37,060 bases of DNA, taken from contig JAISWZ010000562.1 in the NCBI GenBank assembly GCA_031270945.1, positions 1-37,060 on the forward strand. The letters are read 5' to 3'. Positions 16,289 through 23,119 of the stretch are shown in pieces. Below the pieces are notes generated by a model. It ran no database searches, was not told the DNA's origin, and saw only the letters and a program-made list of their open reading frames with translations. The stretch is from Clostridiales bacterium. Lineage in GTDB: Bacteria > Bacillota > Clostridia > Lachnospirales > WQUN01. The position numbers and the translations under genes were made by a program. How positions within the stretch are numbered: position 1 is the first letter of the stretch; every line of letters starts with the position of its first letter.

Positions 16289-17017
16289 ATGAATTGCGCT
16301 AAATGCGGAAAAGATCTCTCTTCAACAGATGCCTTGTTCTGCCCATATTGCGGTAGCAAGATCAAAAATCCGCAAAATCAAGGAAACTTTAAGCCAAAGA
16401 AAAAATCAGGTATCGTGCCCTGGATTGCAGCCATTGCGATCATAGCCGCAGCTGTTTTTGGCATTGCCAGCTTTCTGAAAAAATACCCGCTTTCAACGCT
16501 ATTAAACAAGGATGTTTTGGCTGAAGCTGGCCCAGAAATACCTGAAGAAGCAAACGCTCTCGAAATGCATCGCTACCTCCAGGGCTACGTTGAAAATGAC
16601 TACCAGGCAAGCGACTCAAGCAAAGCTTTCTGGAACAACGTGAATTACAGTGTCAATAGTATCGAGTACGCAGACGACACTTCCGGAGTGGCAAATATAA
16701 CGTTGACAAGGCCAGATGTATCAAGCCTGACTGAAGAAATATTCGCGTATTGTCTTGCTGAAGAAAACGCAGAAAAAACAGAGCAAGAGATGAGAGCAGA
16801 CTTAGATAAGCTAATAGTATCCAGCGCTTCTAACTCTAAGGTAACAGAAGAAATTGAAATGGGAGTGGTAAAGGAGTCTGGCAATTGGAAGCTGGTGCCT
16901 AACGAGGAATGGGAGAGGGCATTGACAGGAGAAGCGGATAACATCTTTTCGCAGTACTTCCAGCAGTTCTTGGACAGCGTAGTAGAGCAAGTCTCTGATT
17001 CTGATCTGGTATCATAG
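16289..17017 (+). CDS. Zinc-ribbon single-pass membrane protein, cassette B first gene
   Basis: A 242-residue paralogue of the 10057 protein. The start is ATG 16289 with AGGAGG at 16277-16282. The zinc ribbon uses Cys3, Cys6, Cys18 and Cys21, followed by a Lys-rich linker and a membrane helix at about residues 44-64. The external domain keeps the features of its paralogue: EANALEMHRYLQGY, YADDTSGVANITLTRP and EIEMGVVKESGNWKLVP. It is followed 11 nt later by the second large secreted-protein gene, repeating the gene order of cassette A. A joint function at the surface with that partner is inferred from the conserved pairing. Confidence 0.88.
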   Translation: MNCAKCGKDLSSTDALFCPYCGSKIKNPQNQGNFKPKKKSGIVPWIAAIAIIAAAVFGIASFLKKYPLSTLLNKDVLAEAGPEIPEEANALEMHRYLQGYVENDYQASDSSKAFWNNVNYSVNSIEYADDTSGVANITLTRPDVSSLTEEIFAYCLAEENAEKTEQEMRADLDKLIVSSASNSKVTEEIEMGVVKESGNWKLVPNEEWERALTGEADNIFSQYFQQFLDSVVEQVSDSDLVS

Positions 17018-17028
17018 GAGGGGTGAAA

Positions 17029-19425
17029 ATGAGCATCTTAAACAGCGTGATAGCTTCGATATTAGCGTTGATCATATCAGTCTCTGGCTTTCCAAATCTG
17101 CTTCCAATTGATGTAGGAACAGAGGTATTTACTCCTGAAATGATCGCCATACCTATTGCAAGCAATGTGATCCCAGACAGGAGCATGGTTGCAATCAGAG
17201 ATTTATTTTACATTTATATGAAGCTTTCGGACATAGCGAGGCTGACCAACTCAACACTTTCTTATGAAGTGCCCCCAAGCGGATCACCCTCCTACGCATA
17301 CTTCCATTATGGCACAAGCTATAACAAATACAACCCCACTGAGAAGATCCCGCTATCTAGAAACATCAAGATTGATTTTATAAACGGAACCGTCTCCGAG
17401 GGAAACAATCAAACGAAAATACCAATTATTAAAGATGGCGAAGATTACTACGTTGAACCCTATTCAATCTTAACTGCGCTTGGGGCAAGCTGCTCAATTG
17501 AAAACGGAAAAGTAAACATCATCATGCACATGTCAAACTTTTGGGAAGCTCTAGGGAACGCAAAGCAAGCGGTTCTCCCAACCTCGCTAACGCTAGAAAA
17601 CCAGTATGGATCGTCCAGTGGGGCTAATCTCAGGATTGGAATAGACACGGTAGTTGACCTTTTTACTTTCGGAGGAATTGCTGACATTGGGAATCCACTC
17701 GGAGCACTTATTGATTTTATGAACGATGAACTCAACAAAACGGTCATAGAACAGTCTCTTTATGAGGATATAGACCAGTACGAATCAGTTAAGGGCAAAA
17801 TTGAAGACACCAACTGGATGATTAACGAAATAGCAGACTCTATGGAATATGTGAGCAATATCTCGTCGTCGGCAAACGATCTGTCAATTGATTGGGTATA
17901 TAACGGGCTGGTCGATAGCCGTCTCCTATACAAAGACGCCTCCACAGAAGACATGTATGATGCGCTTAGAGCGTTAGAGCGATCTTCTGACCTGAAGCTT
18001 TTAAGCGATATGAAGCTGGCGGCAAATTCAATGGAAGCCGTTAAAACAATGTTTGAATTCACTGCCACAATACAAAATAGGCTTAAGGTTGAGCAAAACA
18101 AAGTTTTCGCAATTAATGAGACCTTTGCAGAAACTACATTGGATAAGATACCTGGCTTGGAAAGCCCAAGATTCTTTGGCACTGCCCGCAAGGTTGCCGA
18201 CATGCTGAACTCAAATAGAAAAATCCTCCTTGAAACAACCGCAAAGTCGTTATGGGGCTTAGGCTCAGAAAAGCTCAGCAGCGCCATCATCTCTCAAGGC
18301 GTTACAAAAGCGTTTGGCAAAGCGGCTGGGGGCTTGATTGCAGCACTCCAAATTGAGTCAGCCATATTATCCGCTATAATTCCTGGACAAGTGAAGGCGG
18401 CTGAAGCTGACAAAAACCTGTATACCGCGATAAACCAAACATCCTCGGAAAAATCAATTATGGAAGGACTATACGCCAAAGCTTTAGAAGAAAGTTTCAG
18501 CGACATCAACACTTTGAACCAGCTCCAGTCCAGCTATATCGTTTACTACCAAACCATGCTTTACGGACATAAGCAAGTTCTAGAAATGATTGAGAAAGAT
18601 CCCGGTAGATATGGCACAGTAAAAGATTCAACAAGAGATAGAACAAATAGTTTATGCAATATAATTGCTGGAGTCTTGCATGATCTCTATGTTTCCCAGC
18701 CAACTGCTGTCCCAAAATTTAGCGAATTGACAAGTCAAGCCTACAGTTTCGGCGAAAGCGTCATAAAGCTTGACGAAAACCAGCAGACAATGGGCACTGT
18801 CAAAATTACAAAGGTTACCCCAACCATAGCAACCCAAGGTCAGACTGCCAGCTTTTCCGTAACGGCATTCTATGAACTGACTGGCAAAGGCAGCGCAATC
18901 CTCATAGCAGGCGCAAACACGTCAGATCCCAATACCGTAGACATTTATGAAGAGATCACTTTGCCCCCTAACGCTTCAGGCTCCTATGTCTTCAACTTCA
19001 ATTGCACTCCGACAGCATGGCCAAACAATAAGTTCGAAGTATCAGTCGTTCTCCTTGACGCTGCAGACACAAACAAAGATCCATTAGACTCAGCCGATTT
19101 TGAAATAACCATTAACAAGGCTGATGAAAAGTTCTCAATCGAAGGCAAATGGCTTCAAACAGGAGAAGACACGCATGGCCAAATCCAGAAAGGGTCGATC
19201 ATAAAGTTTGACGGCTATAACTGCAACGTCTGGAGCCCCATTGACACCTATGCTTTCTACCAGGAAGGCGGGGAGTTCAATCTAAACATCTCAGGGTTCT
19301 TGTTTGGCGATGTTATGACCTATAAAGTGATTATCATTGACAATGACAACATCGAGTTGCGCCCCGGCGACAACTCGAGATACAATACAGGCAACTTCAG
19401 GGTAAGGCTAAAGCGGGTTCAATAG
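17029..19425 (+). CDS. Large secreted protein, cassette B, with Ig-like and beta-barrel-like C-terminal domains
   Basis: A 798-residue protein. ATG 17029 is preferred because AGGAGGGG (17016-17022) is 6 nt before it; GTG 17023 would touch the ribosome site. A signal-like hydrophobic N-terminus is followed by a stalk-like domain ending ALGASCSIENGKVNII (about 149-164). A helical region extends to about residue 585, with hydrophobic stretch GVTKAFGKAAGGLIAAL near 424. This whole part is paralogous to the 10812 protein (ANLRIGIDTVVDLF against ANLRVGLDAVADIF; QSLYEDIDQYESV against HSLYEDIDAYESV). The C-terminus instead has an Ig-like domain (VTPTIATQGQTASFSVTAFY) and a final lipocalin-like strand domain. 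Function unknown; probably surface binding or an effector. Confidence 0.87.
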   Translation: MSILNSVIASILALIISVSGFPNLLPIDVGTEVFTPEMIAIPIASNVIPDRSMVAIRDLFYIYMKLSDIARLTNSTLSYEVPPSGSPSYAYFHYGTSYNKYNPTEKIPLSRNIKIDFINGTVSEGNNQTKIPIIKDGEDYYVEPYSILTALGASCSIENGKVNIIMHMSNFWEALGNAKQAVLPTSLTLENQYGSSSGANLRIGIDTVVDLFTFGGIADIGNPLGALIDFMNDELNKTVIEQSLYEDIDQYESVKGKIEDTNWMINEIADSMEYVSNISSSANDLSIDWVYNGLVDSRLLYKDASTEDMYDALRALERSSDLKLLSDMKLAANSMEAVKTMFEFTATIQNRLKVEQNKVFAINETFAETTLDKIPGLESPRFFGTARKVADMLNSNRKILLETTAKSLWGLGSEKLSSAIISQGVTKAFGKAAGGLIAALQIESAILSAIIPGQVKAAEADKNLYTAINQTSSEKSIMEGLYAKALEESFSDINTLNQLQSSYIVYYQTMLYGHKQVLEMIEKDPGRYGTVKDSTRDRTNSLCNIIAGVLHDLYVSQPTAVPKFSELTSQAYSFGESVIKLDENQQTMGTVKITKVTPTIATQGQTASFSVTAFYELTGKGSAILIAGANTSDPNTVDIYEEITLPPNASGSYVFNFNCTPTAWPNNKFEVSVVLLDAADTNKDPLDSADFEITINKADEKFSIEGKWLQTGEDTHGQIQKGSIIKFDGYNCNVWSPIDTYAFYQEGGEFNLNISGFLFGDVMTYKVIIIDNDNIELRPGDNSRYNTGNFRVRLKRVQ

Positions 19426-19470
19426 GATATAGAAATTCAATTCATTTTTCTTATACGCTTTATATAAATC

Positions 19471-19500
19471 AGGCGCTTGCGGAATCCGCAAGCGCCTTTT
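19471..19500 (+). terminator. Intrinsic terminator of cassette B
   Basis: AGGCGCTTGCGGA (19471-19483) and TCCGCAAGCGCCT (19485-19497) form a GC-rich stem followed by TTT. A family-1 element begins at 19502, directly against the terminator tail. Confidence 0.85.
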
Positions 19501-19501
19501 A

Positions 19502-19605
19502 GAGCATATCCAAAAATATCTCCGAGGTGCCAGAAAAGTCGGGGTGTTTGCTCGCAGAAGCTGAGCAAACTAATTGGAGCAGTCGCCAGGACTTTGGCGA
19601 TTTGC
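19502..19605. repeat. Family-1 long-form element, right end lost
   Basis: GAGCATATCCAAAAATATC follows TTA. Inner parts AGAAAAGTCGGGG, the small hairpin TTTGCTCG/GAGCAAA and CGCCAGGACTTTGG match the long subtype. The right terminal repeat is absent; unrelated sequence follows to 19650. Confidence 0.65.
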
Positions 19606-19652
19606 CCTTGCACCAGGGGCTTGCGCTACATTCTTAGCATTACTCGACCTAA

Positions 19653-19731
19653 GAGCATATCCCAAAATTAATCCGAGACACCGGAAAAGTCCGGCGTTAA
19701 AGCGTTCGCCAGGACTTTTCCGGATATGCAC
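19653..19731. repeat. Complete short family-1 element with TAA flanks
   Basis: GAGCATATCCCAAAATTAA at the left and GGATATGCAC at the right form the ends, with inner arms CACCGGAAAAGTCC and GGACTTTTCCGG. The right end has lost the AATTTTGG stretch. TAA stands on both sides (19650-19652 and 19732-19734). The right border supplies one base of the stop codon of the minus-strand pseudogene that ends at 19731. Confidence 0.8.
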
Positions 19732-20892
19732 TAAACCACATATGTTACAATCCGCTTGCCCTTTACAACCGATTCTGAGCGCCCCTTGACCTCTTTCTCA
19801 AGGAGGTTGGAGAATACCAGCAAGTAGCCGTAATCATGACCGAATATGTCAAGATATTCCGCAAGTTGCTCCAAGCCCTCGTTATTGTATTGCTCCTCGT
19901 GCCATATCTTCAGCTCCACAATCTCCTGCTGTTAAGGTTATTAGCTCTTTGTTTTCTTCTAGTTGCCCTGCCAGAGACTGAAAAAGCGGCACGGTTCGAT
20001 CAGACATCAAAATTTGAAGGGCGGCTAGAAACCCCTCGCGAGTCCAAGCAGCGTCCAAGTCCGCAAACCTTTCAGTCTCCAATAGCTTGGAATGAATAAT
20101 ATAACAAAGCTTGGACACCAGAAAAGGATACCCAGAAGTGTACTCAAACAAGAGGTCGCTCATCCTTGCAGCGTCAAACTTCAAGCCATGATCAGCCTTG
20201 TATTCTTCAAGCATCTCAAATATCCCGCTGTTTGGCAAGTCCATGCTCTTACCAAAGGAAACGGCTATGTTCCAAGGGCTTCTATTCATGCCCAGTGACT
20301 GAGCTTCAGGGCGAGCCTTGTTTATTAAGTGATTTATCTCGGAAACGCCAACAAGTATGACTGACTGGAACGTATTTGCTGGGTTGTCATTGTATTCGCT
20401 TCTAAGAGAGTTTAGAAATTCAAAAAAAACCTCGTGATTTTCTGCATGGTCGATCTCGTCGATTGCGAGCACCACCCGCTTGTCGCTTGCCTTAAACATT
20501 TTTCGCAAAGCTCTTACAAGCGCAAGCATCCTTGGCTTATTATTCCACGCTTCATATGTTGAAATGAACGCTGTTTTCGCTTCCTCCGACAGCCCAGTCT
20601 CCTCGCGTTCAAAATAATCGATGAATAGATCTTTTATGGCCTCGCAAAAGTTGTCTTCAGTGAATGCGGATTCTGGAAAGCGCTCAAGGCTAGTTTTGAC
20701 ATAGGCATACTGTGGCTCCAAGACTTTTTGGAGCAAATCCAATGTGGTGGATTTACCGAACTGTCTCGGGCGATTTAGGACAATATACTTGTTACGGTCT
20801 ATCAGCGACTTTATTTTCGCAAGGTTATCATCAGTTTTAACCATGTAATGACAATCAGGGCGGCAGACGCCTTCAGTATTGAAATGCTTCAT
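19731..20892 (-). pseudogene. AAA-ATPase with PD-(D/E)XK-type C-terminus, internally deleted and frameshifted
   Basis: The start is ATG 20892 with GGAGGTAG upstream. The first frame (20892-19882, 336 residues) has the N-terminal ATPase of the AAA-ATPase_like family: YIVLNRPRQFGKSTT (Walker A) and VVLAIDEIDHA (Walker B). It runs out after LITLTAGDCGAED. The family's C-terminal nuclease-like segment continues in the next frame from about 19940 to 19731, with EIVELKIWHEEQYNNEG (E-x-K motif), YLDIFGHDYGYLLVF and end VTYVV. Full-length family members are roughly 500-550 residues, so about 100 or more residues with the first catalytic acid have been lost at the junction. The stop straddles the family-1 element at 19653-19731. 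Probably inactive as a nuclease. Confidence 0.8.
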
Positions 20893-20924
20893 TGCTACCT
20901 CCATGCAGCACAAAGAGCGATTTG

Positions 20925-21023
20925 GAGCATATCCCAAAATTAATCTTAGGGCTTGCGAAAGTCACGCGTTAAAGCATCGCGATGACTTTCGCTGCCCCAC
21001 TTGCGGAATTTTGGGATATGCAC
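20925..21023. repeat. Complete family-1 element with alternative inner arms
   Basis: Ends GAGCATATCCCAAAATT and AATTTTGGGATATGCAC are canonical. The inner arms are GCTTGCGAAAGTC and GACTTTCGCTGC instead of the CCGGAAAAATCC type, and they still pair. Flanks are TTG and TTA. The element sits 32 nt upstream of the start codon of the minus-strand AAA-ATPase pseudogene, in its promoter region. Confidence 0.85.
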
Positions 21024-21151
21024 TTAGTGCGGCTCCTTTATGTAATTCTGGGATATCCGGAAGTTCTTGTGCTTAAGCTGTTTGAGTACCTTGATTGATG
21101 GTTATCAATACTATAACGCTTATAACAAACCAATCATAGTCAAAAACCTGA

Positions 21152-21180
21152 CCAATGGATTTGCGCCGCTACGCGTCGCT
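21152..21180 (+). repeat. Short repeat, left copy flanking the ATPase pseudogene
   Basis: CCAATGGATTTGCGCCGCTA followed by CGCGTCGCT recurs at 22672-22700 as CCAATGGGATTGCGCCGCTA followed by TGCGGCGCT, in the same orientation on the other side of the pseudogene at 21210-22495. In the right copy GCGCCGC/GCGGCGC is a perfect 7-bp stem. Confidence 0.5.
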
Positions 21181-21209
21181 GTAGAGTTATTGCGAAATGT
21201 CGCTCATTT

Positions 21210-22495
21210 TTATGCTTTCAAGCAAAATGCTGCATAGATCGGAACGCTTTTAATCCCGTTCTCAAACCCGAAATTTTTAGCAGACACTCGAACAACATAT
21301 GGAGGATTGTAAATATCCCTGTAACTCCTAAGGCTTTTGGATCTCACGTTGTCATCGGGATAACATCTCCATTCCTGTCTTGAAAAACAAAATCCACCTC
21401 AGATTTGCCTTGAGAAGCCCAATAGCGTGGAATAATGCCATTTGTTGCAAGCACCTGGCATATATAATTTTCTCCCAGGGCACCCTTAAATCCGTCAAAG
21501 CTATGCGGAGTGTGAATCACCATGTTCGCGGCTATGTCAAACTTTGAGCAGAGAAGGCCAGTGTCCATCATGTATATCTTGAAAGCTTCCTTTTCCTCAT
21601 AAGACATAAGAGGCATTTTCCCCTGGCTGACCCGTGTGCATTTATAAATCATTCCCGCTGCCGCGAGCCAATCCAGAGCAATTTCGTAATCTTTAGCCCT
21701 TGCTCCGGATCTTATCGCCTTATACTGAAACTTTCTGTTTTCATTTGCGAGCTGCGAAGGGATTGACGCCCATGTTGCCATAATGCGTACGGTCTCATTT
21801 GGCATAGCGTATTTGGCTATGTCTGCGATATAAGAATCATTCAGCGTTGCCTGAATTGCGGCTACAAAGTCAAAATCCCTTTTTTCCGAGAATTCCGCAA
21901 CGGCGCACGGCAATCCGCCTACCACAAGATAAGTTTTGTACCAGTCCATAGCCGTTTCATGAAGCGAAAGCGGAGCAAAGCTCTCATAGGCCTCCCGTAT
22001 TAAGGCGCTAAGATCTCGCTGTCCAACGGCCCATAGAAATTCCTCAAAGTCCATCGGATAAAGCCTCAGCATATCAACCTTGCCTACTGGAAAGGAATAA
22101 TTTTCGCTCTTACTCGCCGCGCCAAGAAGGCTGCTCGTCGCGATGACATGATACTGCGGAGCGCGCTCGGCAAAATACTTGAGAGAGGTCAAGGCCTACT
22201 CGCATGCCTGTATCTCATCAAAAATAAGCAGTGTGTCACCAGGCAGAATGGTTTTGCCGCTTTGGGCTGAAAGCTCACTCACAATCCGCTCCGGATTCAG
22301 ATCCCTCCTAAATATGGCCTGGATCGCAGTTGATTTCTCCATATCGAAATATGCCACGTTCTTGTAGTGCTGCTTTCCAAAAGAGAGCAATGTGCAAGTT
22401 TTGCCTACTTGACGCGCGCCTTGCAAAAGCAGAGGCTGCTTTCCGGGATTCACTTTCCAATCCAGCAATGAAGCTGCGATCTTGCGCTCCATCAT
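21210..22495 (-). pseudogene. AAA_14/DUF4143-type ATPase with a nonsense codon and a frameshift
   Basis: The start is ATG 22495 with AGGTGA upstream. Walker A is LLLQGARQVGKT and Walker B is LLIFDEIQAC. An in-frame TAG at 22196-22198 interrupts the gene directly after DEIQACE; the same frame continues with ALTSLKYFAER to 21344. The C-terminal DUF4143 domain reads VDFVFQDRNGDVIP and then goes out of frame. The next frame resumes the family pattern with DNVRSKSLRSYRDIYNPP and ends at 21210. The gap is about 16 nt and removes the IEVKSG segment, that is the E-x-K catalytic pair of this nuclease-like fold. Two independent lesions make it a pseudogene. Confidence 0.85.
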
Positions 22496-22671
22496 TCGAT
22501 ATCACCTAACAATTATACTACATCTAAACATGCTTGCAGTCAACGTGCCAATGATTTAGAATTTTCTTGTCGTTAGCGGGCGCGGCCCGACTGGTTTCTG
22601 AGGCGGACGTGCTTTTCCGTAATGAAGCAATGTTTCGCAAGCGATGTGAATATCCCAAACATTTAAACTGC

Positions 22672-22700
22672 CCAATGGGATTGCGCCGCTATGCGGCGCT
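22672..22700 (+). repeat. Short repeat, right copy flanking the ATPase pseudogene
   Basis: It is the same sequence as at 21152-21180 with four changes. It ends in a perfect hairpin, GCGCCGC and GCGGCGC around TAT (22683-22699). Confidence 0.5.
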
Positions 22701-22926
22701 TGATAACATTACTAATCAAATCACTGTTGCACGTAGGCATTCTCAATAGATGGCTTGAAGAAACAGCTTGTCCAAGAAAAGCCAATAACCATCCCATCTG
22801 GATTTGGGCCTTGCGGCAAGATCTTAAAGCTGAAAATCACGGGATCTTTATCCACATATCCACAGAAGAGCAGGGGATTAGGCAAACAGTCATTCTCTTT
22901 CAGCAAGCGAGCAAAGCTTGAAATGA

Positions 22927-22958
22927 AAAGAGGAACCAAAAATGGCTGGTTCCTCTTT
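22927..22958. terminator. Hairpin likely ending the gyrase operon
   Basis: AAAGAGGAACC (22927-22937) pairs with GGTTCCTCTTT (22948-22958), an 11-bp stem. On the minus strand it is followed by TTTTCATTTC. It lies about 160 nt downstream of the gyrA stop, and I saw no stronger terminator closer to gyrA. Confidence 0.55.
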
Positions 22959-23119
22959 CAAATATACTGGAGCAAGGGAAAAAATAGTGATGAATTTTGG
23001 CGCTCGAATGCGCCAATAAAAGAGTGAATCAGATAATGGGAGTGAGGGTCGTGTTGTCAAGCTAAAAGGCTTTATTGTTAGCGAATTATCAAACTTCGCA
23101 AAAAAGCCTTGAAAATGGG

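Larger units (their letters stand above)
22496..23119. other. Gene-poor spacer with repeats, DnaA-box-like sites and a hairpin
   Basis: It contains a family-3 arm (22570-22606), the repeat at 22672-22700 and two overlapping DnaA-box-like 9-mers. TTATCCACA (22848-22856) is a perfect match, and ATATCCACA (22856-22864) has one change. A minus-strand frame of 72 codons (22939-22721) shows no family likeness; its start falls in the loop of the hairpin at 22927-22958, so I do not call it a gene. Confidence 0.45.

Noticed and set aside
10812..19425. Naming the large secreted proteins as toxins.
   Set aside because: No toxin domain, immunity gene or secretion signal specific to toxins could be shown; only the modular plan and a hydrophobic stretch point that way.
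22721..22939. 72-codon minus-strand frame downstream of gyrA.
   Set aside because: The start codon is a TTG inside the loop of a terminator-like hairpin, there is no ribosome site and no recognisable family.
22755..23027. 90-codon plus-strand frame opposite the end of the gyrase operon.
   Set aside because: It reads through the hairpin at 22927-22958, lacks a ribosome site and has no domain-like pattern.
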